Shown piece by piece: positions 13,036 through 24,752 of a DNA stretch of 64,000 nucleotides. The notes below the pieces were generated by a model. It saw only the letters and a program-made list of their open reading frames with translations, had not been told where the DNA came from and did no database searches. This DNA comes from Daedaleopsis sinensis (Eukaryota > Basidiomycota > Agaricomycetes > Polyporales > Polyporaceae). Position numbers and translations under genes: made by a program. Each line of letters begins with the position of its first letter. Within the stretch, counting starts at the first letter, position 1. Location of the stretch: the NCBI GenBank assembly GCA_033807695.1, contig CM066308.1, forward strand, positions 1,860,001-1,924,000, given 5' to 3'.

Positions 13036-14710
13036 ATGGACGAACCCATCGCGCGCCCGTCGACGAGCTCAGACAGCGACTCGTTCGAGTCCGGTCGCGC
13101 CTCCCCGATCCACGGCTTCGACTCCTCCGCCGCCCTCATCCTCGTCCCGGACAGCGAGGACGGCCCGAGCAGCAGCGCCGCCTTCGACTTCTCGAGCGAG
13201 GATGACGACACAGAGGACGAGTCGGACGTGCAGCTCGACCGCCTCCGCGCCTCCGCCATCCCCCCGCTCTCCTCGTTCTCCGTGTTCCTCTACCTCCTCG
13301 CGCCGTTCCCGAAGCTCGGCGCGCTCGTCCTGCCCTCCGCCGCGCTCCCGCTCAAGGTCGGCGTGCCCGCCCTCGTCCTCTTCGCCGTCCTTTCGGCGTT
13401 CACGCGCCAGCTCTGGTACATGCTCGCGCGGTACGTGCGGCGCGCGGACCTGGAGGACATCGTGCTCGAGACCTTCGCGCGCGGGCGGGGGAAGGACGGG
13501 CGGCGCGCGGCGCTGCGGCAGCTCGTCCGCCTGTCCGTGGCGCTGCTGAGGGTCCTCGTCGCCACACTGTACCTCAGATGTACGTCCGGTCCAATTCATC
13601 TGTGGTGCGTGCAGAGTGTCTCATCGTGCTACAGTCTCCGTGGACATCCTGTTGCCGTACTTCCCGGACGTCCTCTCGATCCCATCCCGGGCGATTGCCA
13701 CCGTCATCCTGGCGGCATTCGTCGCCCCCATATACGCGGCGCGCTCGTTGGCCTCCAGGCGCGTTGTGTACGCCTCGTGGGTGTCTATCGCTGCATATGC
13801 CGCTTGGTTCGCGTGCACGGCGTACATGCAGGCCAACCGTATACTCGTTCCTGTATCCGAGCCCACGTCGCTGGGTAAACTCTGGCACGGAGTCCGTGAG
13901 TCACAAAGTCGTCGCTTGTGTCTTCAGTCTGCTGAATGACTATTGGCCAGCCGCTATCGCGTTCACATTTGCCACATCATCCTCTGTATCCCTATATGCC
14001 TCCCTTAAGGGTACTGTAGACCGTGTGCATCTGAAACCAAGAAGGTCGCACTCCTTCAAGCTGCTCTCCGTCTTGTCTGTAGCCGTGGCTGTATCCCTTA
14101 CTCTGCCCCTCGTATTTTTCGAGGCCTCTCCGAAGCCACCGGTCTGTGACATTCTGTTCGTTCGTGCGGACTGTACGCTGACAAGGTACTTTAGCAACTA
14201 CCCGGCCCCGGTCTCCAAACGACATATTCTGCCCTGGGCGCGGCTTCTCTCCTACTCTCCACACCCGCCATTCTCATCACCGCCCCCGCACTCCCCGTCC
14301 CTTACTCCGTCCGCCGCGCGACCTCGTTCCCTCTGTCAAAAGTCCTCGTGTACCTCCTCCCAATATGCCTCTCGCTGTTGCCGAGACACGTCCTCAGCGT
14401 CGGCAGCGACATCGTCGTCATCCTCGCCTTCCTCGGCACGTACGTCGCGCCCGCGTTCATCCACATCACTATCCACAACTTCCACCGCCCGCTCGCGATC
14501 GTCGTCCCCCCGGCTACGCCGACGGTATCGCGCACCATCGAGCCGAGCGACTCGCGCCATGACGAGCTCCTGCAGCGCAAGGAGCGGACCCTGCAGCGGC
14601 GCCGGCTCGGGAGGCGGCTGGTCTGGGACATCGGCGTGTGGGTGCTCCTCCTCCCCGTCGGCTGCGGAGGGCTCGTCTGGGCCGTCGGAAGAGAGCTGGA
14701 GAAGTGGTAG
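13036..14710 (+). CDS. Polytopic membrane protein, probable amino-acid transporter-like (Aa_trans type)
   Basis: The first about 75 residues are acidic and Ser-rich (EDDDTEDESDVQLDRL), presumably a cytosolic tail. After them come repeated hydrophobic spans: FSVFLYLLAPFPKLGALVL, VGVPALVLFAVLSAF, a second exon with SIPSRAIATVILAAFVAPIY and WVSIAAYAAWFACTAYM, a third with AIAFTFATSSSVSLYASLKG, and a last exon with LVYLLPICLSLLPRHVL, IVVILAFLGTYVAPAF and a final span near LLLPVGCGGLVWAVGRELEKW. The AFTFATSSSVSLYASLKG segment recalls the conserved middle of Aa_trans/AVT amino-acid permeases. Introns start near 13580 and 13897 (GTACGT, GTGAGT donors). I count about 9-11 spans. The transporter assignment is an inference from topology and that segment; substrate unknown. 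Confidence 0.5.
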
Positions 14711-15609
14711 GTCGCTGGGAGACGTACCGCGCAGTCGAACGCCAGAAGCTAGAAGCTCTGTAGCGAAAGCCAGGTGCTCTGACGCATGTCGGGCACCGTA
14801 GATGTTTGTCGTATCTCGTACAAGTTTGTTGTGTAGCTCGGACCGGACTTATGGATATTCTGTATTTGTACCAGATTTGTACTGAACCAACATACTAGCT
14901 CTGCGATTTAATTCGCGGGAGAAGTCGATTGTTACAGCTGTAAGCGAATTTCGTGGCCGACTGCCCACAGCACACAGCACTTTCAAACTTGCGCGCAGAA
15001 AATCACAAAATGGGCCACCGTTTGATCTCCCGGTCACCGAATGACTTCAATAAACCATCCCGGGCTCGTTAAATGCACGCTAGACTGCTTCTGTGCACTA
15101 CTTACATATGAAAGGAAATCAGAACTAATTGCGTCGTTGAAGGACAGTCACAGGCGCTTGTCCGAGCTCACCCAGCCGGGAGTGCAGTGACTCCAACTGG
15201 AGAACTACTACCACACCTCACCGTAAGGTCAATACTAAGCAGCAAACAATGCAATGCCAGTAGTATAGGTGCTTGGGTACCTATCGAAGCAGTCACAGCT
15301 GTTTGCGGAATCAGTGGCCGAGCGCCTAATGCATACTGCACTTCAAGTTTGTGCGGCCCGTAGAAGAATCAAAAAAGGGCTATTGCACTTTATACATATC
15401 GAGATCGCGCCTTCAAAGCTTCACAGCAAGCTTCACATCGCAGCACATCCCGGATCCCATGGCCAGGCCCAGGACCCAACATGTCATCTCTGGTGAAGGC
15501 AGCCGTGCACGTGAAGAGCATGGGCTGACCACGTCCAGCTGGACGCCTTCACTGCGACTCTCCTCGAGCTCACCGTTTCCCGCGTCGCCCACACCGTCCA
15601 CTCCCTTCA
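14711..15609. other. Intergenic region before the homeodomain-like gene
   Basis: No confident gene. A TATA-like motif (tttatacat, about 15389-15397) stands about 90 bases before an ATG at 15481, which may be the real transcript's first start codon. That ATG meets a TGA after 15 codons unless an intron is removed. If so, the homeodomain-like gene begins here rather than at 15610. Confidence 0.4.
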
Positions 15610-17293
15610 ATGCAGTCAGACGGTCCTGGGCTCACGGCCAGCATCTCGACCAGGATGCGTTCGGCATATCCACCCTCCTGGTCCGTCGCCGTTCCAAAGC
15701 CATACTGTCCCAACCGTCGATCGGTCAACCGAGTCGTCGCAACCGCGGAGCAACGCACCATCCTCTTGCACCTCTATGCGCGTGTCGGTGACGACCCGAC
15801 GAAGGAGGACCTGGATGAGGTGGTTAAAGAGACCGGACTGTACGTGGCACGGAGACTGTGATCTGTTCGACGTATGGACTTTGCATTTTCTTCCAGGAGT
15901 ACGAAATGGATACGCAAGTGGATCGCCCGGCAGCGCATGAAGGATCCCAAGGGCAAATCCTCCAAGAGGAGCCACAGCTCGAACAGCGGGTCCGCCTCGG
16001 GAGATCTGTCCTCTGGTCCCTCGTCCGAACACAAGATGGCATCCCCCGGTGCCCCCTCTATCCAGTCCTGTCTCTTGAAGCCCTTCCGCTACTCTCCTGG
16101 CCTTCCGACACATCAGCCGCTTTCTCCAGACCTCGCGTCCAATCGCTCACCGTCGGTGGCTCCAGGGTTGAAGTTGACTGTGTTTCCCGAGGCGGCCGTA
16201 TGCGAATCTCATTCACTGTCGAGCCCTGGTGTGTCTGCTTCTATCGACGCTCTCACTCCTCCTCCTCGTGGTGCCTCCGGTACGACGTGGTGGGGCCTTC
16301 CGTTGGACGCCACAACTGCTGCAAGTCCCCTAGCTGGTCAACCCGGACGATCATTCTCGGTGCCATTCCGTTCCACGGTACCCCAGCCCTACCCGAATCA
16401 CGCTGTCGACCACTGTCTGTACCCAGGCTCGCATGGCTTCGATTCTGTTGACCATTCAACTCTCCGGCAGATGGAACTCGACGCTGCATATATGCATTCG
16501 ACTGCCACAGTCTCTCATTCTCACCCTCTAGGAAGTCCAACGCCGACTACGATTGCTCCGCAGGCACTGTATATCTCATCTGCTTCTAGCGATTTGACGA
16601 GCGGTTCCCAATATCTGTTCAAAGTCTTGTATGAAGACTCGAACGGGACTGAAGCTCCTCCAGCTGCACCTCCGGCCTCGGCGACCTCCGCTTGCTACTT
16701 GCCTGGACTGACTAGACCTCTGGACGGCTCCTCTTCCAGCCCATATGAACTGCCTGTGTCTATGCGACCCGATCACGCGTTCGCTCATGACGCTATGCCG
16801 ATCTCCTACCAGATGCGCTTGTCGGACTTGATCTCAGCGACTAGAGAGGCTAGACGAAGTGTTTCGAGCTCGGAGGCCCCGAAAGCTGAACTAGCTTGGC
16901 AAGCGTCTATGGATCCTCTCTGGCAGCCGTCCGCATACGGACAGGCAACAGACCTTGCGACAGGACCAGGTAAGTCCTTCAATCCATCGACGCACTTGCA
17001 CGCTATGAGACTCATTTCTATCAGTGGACCCTCTGGACGCTCCGGCGGACCTCCTTTCTACAAAAGTCGACTCCGAGCATGTAGAAGGCAGATTCTCAAT
17101 GGATATCGATAGGTCGGTAACATTCGAAGGTGAAGAGTCAGAAGACGAGCAAGAAGAGGCCGTCACGCCGTGCGCAGAAGCTCACTTCATCCTCGACCTA
17201 CCGTCGAAGCCTCGCGCGCATGGAGACGCGAAGGGTGCGAGCATTGGGGGCGAGCGACTGACCGTAGTCGGTATCGCCATGGAGGAAGACTGA
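15610..17293 (+). CDS. Homeodomain-like protein with atypical recognition helix
   Basis: The N-terminal domain reads VVATAEQRTILLHLYARVGD then PTKEDLDEVVKETGLSTKW, followed across a 57-nt in-frame intron (15840-15896) by IRKWIARQRMKDPKGKSSKR. Spacing and the W-x-x-x-x-R core fit a homeodomain, where KWIARQRMK aligns with the classic VWFQNRRMK of helix 3; Asn51 is replaced by Arg. The remaining about 400 residues are Ser/Pro/Thr-rich and disordered, with an acidic patch (EGEESEDEQEEAVTP) in the last exon after an intron starting at about 16972. That layout is typical of fungal transcription regulators, so a nuclear regulatory role is inferred. The start is uncertain: 15610 is the first in-frame Met without a stop, but upstream exons from 15481 are possible. 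Confidence 0.58.
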
Positions 17294-17536
17294 AGTATAG
17301 CTTGAAGACAACGCGATCAGCATTGCACAGGAAACGGGGCAGCGAGACGAACGAACAGCCCGCAGCATGTATACTATGTACGATTTCGCGAAAGCGTGTC
17401 CCTCAGTGGTCTGAGAATACCTTACATCCTATCTATATGGATGCATATCCCTCTCCTTACATGATTTGCCGACCCTTGATACGCGTCCGAAAGGACGAGT
17501 CTAAACATGAGTCCCCCGAGTTTGCGACCGCGCGCG

Positions 17537-18936
17537 TCAGGCGGTGAGGGCTTTGGTCTCGTCCTCGAGCCATTTCCAGAGCCTCTGTCCGAGTTCGTCG
17601 TCATACGCCTCCGGTCTACACTTACCCACGCGTGCCCAGGGAATGAAGAACTAACCCAGCATGTCCCGTCAGTGATCGCAAGCGGTATCGTGGCCTTCTC
17701 GACACGTACCTCTCCATTGTGGTTGAGAGCCTCCGGCATCGTCCCCGCGAACAGCTGCGTAAGCGCTCCTTGCGACGGAGGGTAGAAGAACATGTTCTGC
17801 ATGTGTACCGACGGGAACGGTCAGCGCGCTACACCGGTAGTGGGGAGAGAGCGAACGCACCAGTATCCGGCGCACGAGGGGCGGCAAGTGCCTCTGGAGT
17901 TCCGTCTGGATGTTTCCCGGGTGCACGGACACGGAGACGATGCCCTTGTCCGCGTAGCGCTTCGCGACCTGCCGCGCGACGACGACGTTCCCCTGCACGC
18001 ATGCCCCTAGGTGAGCGACACACAGTCTGGCCCGCAGACCCAGAGCGGACGTCTGCGACGACACGAGATGCGCACCAGTTTGCTCTGGTAGTACAGGGCT
18101 TCTGGCTGCGTCTTGCGCCGCGCCGCGCCGTCCTTGAACGTCTCGAAGTGGAGCGTGCCGAGGTACGCGCCGCTGGACGAGGTCGTGACCACCCGCGCGT
18201 GGCGGTCCGCGCTGCTCTCGACCGCTGCGAGGAGCGCGGGCATGAGCAGCTCGGTGAAGTACCAGTGACCGACGACGTTGGTGCCCCACTGCAGGTCGAG
18301 CCCGTCCTTCGTCGTCCACTCGACCGGGCTCATCATCACACCCCTGGCACGACCCGTTCCAAGTCAGCACTGCGAGACGTCACACGAACCTGGGGAGGCG
18401 ACGGATGCGGCACGTACGCGTTGTTGAAGAGAACGTGCAGCTCGCGTTCTTTGCTGAGGAAGTCGTCCGCGGACCGCTTCACCGCAGCGAGGCTCGCGAG
18501 GTCGAGTTCGTGGAATATGGCCTCCTTGCCCGTCTCCTGCTTGAGAGACGCGATGGCGGCCTCGGCCTTCTCGCGACTCCGTGCCGCGAGGTACACTTTG
18601 GCATCGTGTTGCAGCAGTGCCTAGCGGTGGTGCAAGTACTGTGATCAGTCTTTGTGGCTACCCCCGGGCCCGAGCGGGCGCGATTCGGATTCGTGCACTC
18701 GCGCGATGGGATACTCACTTTCACCGTTTCGTAGCCAATGCCCACGTTTCCACCTGACAGTGATCTAGAGTCAGTTCCCGGAAATGTACAACGTCGACGC
18801 ATGACAACGTACCGGTCACAAGCACGATTTGACCAGCCAGACTGGGTATTTGGTCTGCACTGAACTTCGACTTGGGCGGGAAGCTTTGTGCCAGCATAGG
18901 CCAGGCCCCCGTGTCCTTCGAGAACATACCACCCAT
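17537..18936 (-). CDS. Short-chain dehydrogenase/reductase, copy 1 of 3
   Basis: A classical-type SDR of about 330 residues in several exons, starting [17 protein letters not shown]. It has the cofactor motif [16 protein letters not shown] split by an intron, the acidic patch [14 protein letters not shown], the NNA motif in HVLFNNAYV, the Ser region [10 protein letters not shown] and the catalytic YYQSK, then [15 protein letters not shown]. It ends [14 protein letters not shown] or a close variant. By family this resembles retinol-dehydrogenase/WW-oxidoreductase-like SDRs that act on lipophilic alcohols or ketones; the substrate is unknown. Two further copies with the same layout lie at 19401-20745 and 24753-26056, so local duplication is likely. 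This copy is noticeably more GC-rich than the other two. All catalytic residues are present. Confidence 0.93.
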
Positions 18937-19400
18937 GACACAGTACGCTTGACAGAGAGTAGCCCCGAAGTACCTACCGGAGACTGTGAGTGGCAGTAAG
19001 CGTCGCCGAATCAATAAGTACGTTCACGCTGGCGGGATCGATTTATGTACATGTGCGGCCGCCGTCAATATTTTCCCCCGTGGCGGGACCTTAACCGAAA
19101 GTAAATATGTTGAATTTCCATCATAAATTGTACAGCAACGTAACAGCACACTTGCCTACAGTCGCGGGATCACGAAATCGTGGTCTGAGACTGCCATCGC
19201 GATCGAGGCTAGCCTGCAATTGAAGGACAGTCGTTTTCTTCTGCATGCCTGAGGACACTGGTCTGGAGCAAGTCTGAAGGGTCCATTTCGCGGCAGGCCT
19301 TTCGCTCTGGGTGTTTTGCTACACGGTCGTGTAGCTGGCAGAGAACATGCAGAGGGAATTGGAGAGAAGCTCGGAATGATTCAGAAGGGCAGCCACGCTA
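18937..19400. other. Spacer between SDR copies 1 and 2
   Basis: About 460 bases without a visible coding exon. It must include the promoter of SDR copy 1 and the 3' end of copy 2, both on minus. Confidence 0.5.
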
Positions 19401-20745
19401 CTACACGGCAGCCGGAGACGGGTCGGCCCGGACAAGCGCTGTACTAGTCTCGTCCTCCAGCCACTGCCACAGCCGTTGTCCCAGTTCGTCGTCGTAGGCT
19501 TCCGGTCTGCAAACTCCAGGACGCGCCCAGGGAATGAAGAACTAGTATAACCGCTAATGTCAGCACGCTCAGAAATGCGTGAGGGGTGAGCGAAGTCATA
19601 CCTCGCCGTTGTGATTGAGAGCCTCCGGCATCGTACCAGCATGCAACTGGGTGAGCGCGCCTTGGGCTGTAGGATACAGGAAGATTTGCTACATACACAT
19701 TGAGTGTGTAAGCATGTATTCCGTCTGTCGCACGAGAGCGGCGAACGACATACCAGCGACGACCGCGTTGAAGCCGGCAAATGTCTCTGGATTTCGGATT
19801 TGATGTTCCCCGGGTTGACTGAAATCGAAACGATGCCCTTGTCTGCATAGCGCTTTGCTATCTGTCGCGCGATGATGACATTGCCCTGAAAAAGAGTGAG
19901 ACGCAGATGCGCTGGCGCGGGGTCGGGACGAAGCAGCAGTCATACCAGTTTGCTCTGGAAATACAGGTGGTCCTGCTTTATCTTCCGCCGCTCAGGCCCG
20001 TCTTTGAATGTCTCGAAGTGCAGGGTGTCTAGATAAGCCACACTGGACGACGTGGCTACGATGCGAGCGTGATGATCCGGTGACGTCTTAACGCCAGCAA
20101 GAAGTGCAGGCATGAGCAGCTCGGTGAAGTACCAGGGACCAACGACGTTGGTCCCCCACTGGAGATCAAACCCCTCCTTTGAAGTCCAGTCTATCGGGGA
20201 CATGGAAACCCCCCTGCGATGTAGTTATTCAATCAATGCACGAGCATGGACCGAGATGATACGCACGCGTTGTTGAAGAGGATGTGCAGTTCATGCTCCT
20301 TGCTGAGGAACTCGTCTGCCGCTTTCTTCACGGAAGCCAAGCTTGCGAGGTCGAGCTCGAGGAATATGGCCTCCTTGCCAGTTTCTTGCTTGAGGGAAGC
20401 GATGGCGGCCCCCGCCTTCTCTTTGCTACGCGCAGCAAGATATACTTTAGCGTCGTGTTGCAGCAGCGCCTGGTGTACACATCTTAGTCAAGCGTCAATT
20501 GGGGGATGCCTCGGGGGACTCTGGCCCACCTTGACCGTTTCGTAACCGATGCCAACGTTTCCGCCTCCCGAGCAGATTGTCAGCTTCTCAACCCAGCAAT
20601 CGGGCTCGTCGAGAGACATACCTGTGACAAGCACAACGCGCCCCGTCAGGTTTGGTATCTGATCCACGCTAAACGTTGATTTAGGTGGGAAGCACTGCAG
20701 CAAGAAAGGTATCAGGCCCGTGTTCCTCGACAGAATCGCGCCCAT
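19401..20745 (-). CDS. Short-chain dehydrogenase/reductase, copy 2 of 3
   Basis: Same gene plan as its neighbours. It starts [19 protein letters not shown] and continues [20 protein letters not shown], with the glycine motif [12 protein letters not shown] after a short intron, [23 protein letters not shown], the block [32 protein letters not shown], catalytic YFQSKL, and the C-terminal [24 protein letters not shown] region. The C-terminus is slightly longer than in copy 1 (ends [10 protein letters not shown]). Catalytic Tyr and Lys are retained, so it should be an active NAD(P)-dependent oxidoreductase; substrate unknown. Shared intron positions with copies 1 and 3 point to tandem duplication. 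Confidence 0.93.
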
Positions 20746-21011
20746 GGTGAGCTAAAGCCACGAGGAAAGCCGGTGAGAGGTGGTGTGAGCACGGCCACGA
20801 TACTTATGCTAGCTTTCTGACGTGTTCCGCAAAAGATCAGGCACCAACTCGCGTCGGGAGATGGGCCTAAGCTTAGTTTGGCCTAATACGTACATACGTT
20901 TAAGACATATAAGCTATAGAGTCAGATCAATGCCAGCCGCTCTATAGCCATGGACAGGGACCGTGGGAAATCCGACCGTGGTTGAAGTTAAGAGTCGACC
21001 ACCTGCCGTAC

Positions 21012-21046
21012 CTACGTTCTCGACGACCTCGACGACCTCGACGACC
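21012..21046 (+). repeat. Nine-base tandem repeat (CTCGACGAC)
   Basis: About three perfect copies plus a partial unit, encoding Leu-Asp-Asp in one frame, at the 5' edge of the kinase relic. Directly visible. Confidence 0.85.
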
Positions 21047-21880
21047 TAGCCATGGCCATGGTTTGCAAAGCACTCGATGTTGTCCCCGTCGATGGGTTTC
21101 CGTCGCGCATTCCTCGCGTGTTACTTCTAGACTCTGGAGTAGCTTTACCCGATGACCAAAGGCGCTACGTTCCTGCGCGTTGTCCTTGAGATCGTGCTCT
21201 GTGCGTCCCTCTTGCCGCTGTCACTCAGTCTCAGTCGCGCTCCTGCTCAAGGTCACCACCTTGCATGGACGAAGAGCAATGTACATCCTCGCGAGCCCAG
21301 TCTCGCCAACTTCATGTACAGGGAGAGAGATACGGACGGCGACCCCATCGGCGTTCTCATCGACTGGGACCTCGCGACGACTGCGGACACCCGACACGAC
21401 AGCATGGAGCGCACTGGGACTGTGCCCTTCATGGCCCAAGAGCTTGTCTATGCCGCTGCTACTGGGGGACAGGTGGAACACCTCTACCGACATGATCTCG
21501 AGGCGTGTTACTGGATTTCGGCGAGGGCAGCAGCGAACCGAGCTCGGGGAATTCAAGGATTGGAAGACCGGGGACTACGCGAGCTGTCATCCATGCGAAG
21601 GCCGGCTACGAGCAGCGATCTCCTAAGGACGCGCAACGATTTGTGGTGCCCACGAAGATGGCCCTTTGGGAGATCGCGAAGGCCTGGCGCCTAGTAGACA
21701 TGATGGACTGATCAAGCCGCCTTCGAGGCCTCCCCGCAGGAGTCGATAGAACGCTTCCTCAAGGTTTTAGAGTCGGTTCGGACGCAGAAGTATGGGCAGG
21801 AGGGGACCGATATGTTGCATGAAGTGAACGAGTTCGTGAAGACGGCGAGGTTGTGCCACATGGAGGACGAGTCGCAATGA
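21012..21880 (+). pseudogene. FunK1-type fungal protein kinase, decayed or partial
   Basis: The recognisable piece is PREPSLANFMYRERDTDGDP then GVLIDWDLATTADTR, TGTVPFMAQELVYAA and YRHDLEACYW, the catalytic-loop to activation-segment region of FunK1 kinases, a family expanded in agaricomycetes. A C-terminal piece in another frame (SIERFLKVLESVRTQKYG to CHMEDESQ) ends at a TGA at 21878-21880. The IDWDLA (DFG-equivalent) is intact, but the catalytic loop reads PREPSLAN where family members have HRD-x-S-x-x-N, so both His and Asp are altered. The N-lobe is missing; upstream only a repetitive Leu-Asp-Asp stretch is open. Several frame changes need either introns or mutations. I call it a relic, embedded between SDR copy 2 and a P450. 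Confidence 0.58.
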
Positions 21881-22123
21881 GCTCGACCCCATTATATTTC
21901 TGGGTTGAGAACGACTCGTCACCTTCCTGGGTGTATTATCATAATACGGTACCAACGGTACCTATACTAGCTTATACCGCACATCAATAAGTACTACGTC
22001 CGAGACCGGGTCGTGCTGAGAGACGCAGCCGCTGCATATTAGGCGCTCTCCCATCGTGACGTCACTTTATACCAACCGCCGCCACTAGACGTCTATGCTA
22101 TCTTCAGGGGTTTGCTTACTGCA

Positions 22124-24287
22124 TCAAATTGACTCGGAGGCACCACGGATGAGAGTTTCTGCGACCACTGAGCGCGGTCTGACAGAACATCGACAATCCT
22201 CGAGACGCCTGTTCCAAGATCAAAGGCTCAGGTAAGTGTTGACTCTCAATGATTCTTGATAACAACAGTCCACCCACGATATAAGGTCGTTACTAGGCCT
22301 CACATCGATTTGAATCGGCCGACCGTTTTCATCCACCGGCGGCGTGATGTCCAGAGTATGCAACGCCGATGCGATGTATATGAATAGTGTACTCTCCGCG
22401 AAGTATCTTCCAGGACAAATCCTGTTTGTGCGCGCAGTCACGTATCAGCTTTGTCCACAAGGCAATCGTGCGGGACTCTCTATGATGAAACGCTTGGAGA
22501 AGAACGCACCTGCGCCCAAAGCCGAATGCGATAGTAGCGGGGTCTCTGAGATGCGAGCAAGGTTTCCCATCCTCGAGATATCGCTCAGGATTAAATCGCT
22601 CTGGTTCAGGGTACATTTCTTCGTCATGTAGCATTGACCTGAGTATATTGTCAGCACTACCTCCACATAGGTTCGCAATGGAATCTCACCAGGCGTTAAC
22701 CATCACAAGGCTGTCTTTCGGGATGAAGTACCCTTCGTACTGGTCATCTTCTACATTCACGTGCGGAACACCCAACGGCGTAACGACGTGCCACCGCTGC
22801 AGCTCCTTCAAGACTGCGTTCACATAGGGAAGCTTCTCGCGGTCCGTAAGTTCGGGAAGTCGGAAATCTCCTATCACAGCGTCTAGTTCGGCTTGCGCCT
22901 TCCGCTGCACATCAGGGTAGAGAGACATCGCGACAAAGAAGGCGCAGAGAGAGACAAAAATCTGAGCCGCCGATATGAGCTCAAGTAATATTGAGCGTCC
23001 GAATTCCGAAAGTCCTACTTACAGTGTCAATACCGGCTGTCCAGCGTACGGTCATGAGACACGTCTGTAACCCGGAGATCTACGTAGCCCACTCACCAGC
23101 ATACGCTACGGCGAGCACATCTTTGACAGTATCCTCTACTTCTTCATCGTTCTGCTGGTGACAAAGCTTTTCTGTGAGGGCAGTCGCCATGCTGCTAGGA
23201 GAGGCCTTCCCACTCGACTGTAACAATGGGGACCGTGATGAGATCATAAAGCAGAGAGACACAGGCGAAGAACGCACGATCGCCTCTTTAGAGTCTATCC
23301 ATGGCAGCTCACGGATTTGAGACGTCAGAGTTCGGTAGTGCTTCATCCGGCGCAATAGCGAGGTCCCAGGGAGCCAGGTAGGGAGTCTGCTGAGGAGAGG
23401 GAGGAGGTCGAGCATGTTCGTTCCCGGAGCGACCATCAGATCCATACTGGTCATGGCGTCCTCAATCAATGCAATGTACTTGTCGTTAGTTTCGTTGGAA
23501 TCTAGCCCGTATGCTGCACGTATGAGTACTTCGCCAAGGGAGCTTCAAAGAGTATGTAGATTGCCGCGACGCATATGATAGTCAGCGGTGGTACATCACT
23601 GCAGATATCGGAGGAGGTGCTCACTGGCGGATGTCATCCACAAGCTTCTCCGAGGATGATAACAACACGCGGGCGAGAAGGCCACGAGCTGCGTTCTCTT
23701 GGACCGGATAGTATCTGCTGATTACACCAGGATGGAAGTGCTGCCAAAACATGCGCCGACGTGATCGCCACTTGCGGCCGTAGGGCAGGAACCCGAGGTC
23801 CCAATCCCATCCACACCTGTGCGATATTAGAGATGGCAGGCCCGGTCCCGAAGATTGACGAAAGGTCCGACGGCTCACGATTCAGTGATGACAGACGGCG
23901 CCCTCGATGAGTATAGAGCGGAACGCTTCCCGAATAGCTCAATAGCAATTTCGGGATCGTCAATGATCATGAGACGTCGTCCCATGACGGCTAGTGAGAC
24001 GAGTTTCCCTGCAAGATGACAGAGGTAAGAGAGCGCGCGGTAGCTTGCACTGTGAGATACGTACCATAACGTCTGCTGTACTCTCGATATGCTTTCCAAG
24101 GCAAATTCTTGCCACCCGGGATCTCGAGAAGGTGTCCAACAATAGGGAGCGCGGGTGGGCCAGGCGGGAGTGGGAGGCCTTGAGAACGAGTCTTGTACTC
24201 AGAAGCCCTCCGGAGAAGCCGAATTATTGAGGTCAGGGCCAGTAAACAGACGGCAATGATGCATGGTGAGCTATCTGAGGGGAGCAT
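22124..24287 (-). CDS. Cytochrome P450 (first complete copy)
   Basis: About 500 residues in many exons. An N-terminal membrane anchor (CIIAVCLLALTSIIRLLRRA) is followed by the Pro hinge LPLPPGPPALPIVGH. Later are the C-helix WRSRRRMFWQHF, the I-helix oxygen motif AGIDT, the K-helix KELQR (ExxR), PEPERFNPERYL (PERF) and the heme loop FGFGRR joined across an intron to ICPGR. The 3' end was rebuilt: after RPSNDLIS a GTGGGT donor leads to a last exon ending CSVRPRSVVAETLIRGASESI and a TGA at 22124-22126. The architecture matches group I E-class fungal P450s (O-methylsterigmatocystin oxidoreductase-like). It acts as an ER-bound monooxygenase; substrate unknown. Position between SDR copies suggests shared oxidative metabolism. 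Confidence 0.95.
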
Positions 24288-24752
24288 CGGTCTGAGGGCA
24301 ATGAGTTAGTCGATGTGACCGTCCGCGGTACTTAAAGGAACACGCTTACATCTAATCTCCCCATTGCTCAGTGCGTGGGGCCCTTGCCGGGCCGGAGGAA
24401 GAGTGGCTTAGTGTTTGAACTCTGCTTCAAGTTCCCGGCTGTTGTTCACATTCAGCGAAGAACATAGAGGCCACGAGATCTGAGATTTAGATAGCTTCGC
24501 GTGCATACGGGTTATTCGACTTAGATGCTGCAGGATTCGACAAGCTGAGAGGTCGAGCGTGGTTGCTCTCCCAGGACGGAAACTAGGAAGCTGGGGTGAG
24601 CGGCTTGCTACGATGTAGGTCACTGAGTAACCCATCGAGGGCCACGTGCCGGAAGGTTCGCAGATTAACAGCAGACTCGCGGCGTAGGAGTATTAGCGAT
24701 TGATAGAGACACGGAAAAGACATGGGTATAGTTGGTAAGCCATCGCGGAACC
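24288..24752. other. Spacer between P450 and SDR copy 3
   Basis: About 465 bases with no coding signal that I can defend; it holds the P450 promoter (minus) and the 3' end of SDR copy 3. Confidence 0.5.

Noticed and set aside
13069..13599. Minus-strand frame of 176 codons inside the membrane-protein gene
   Set aside because: Antisense shadow; Arg/Glu-rich text arises from GC-rich codons of the true gene.
15610..17293. Interpretation of the homeodomain-like gene as a mating-type A/b locus gene
   Set aside because: There is no partner HD gene in divergent orientation, no MIP peptidase gene nearby, and helix 3 differs from HD1 and HD2 types.
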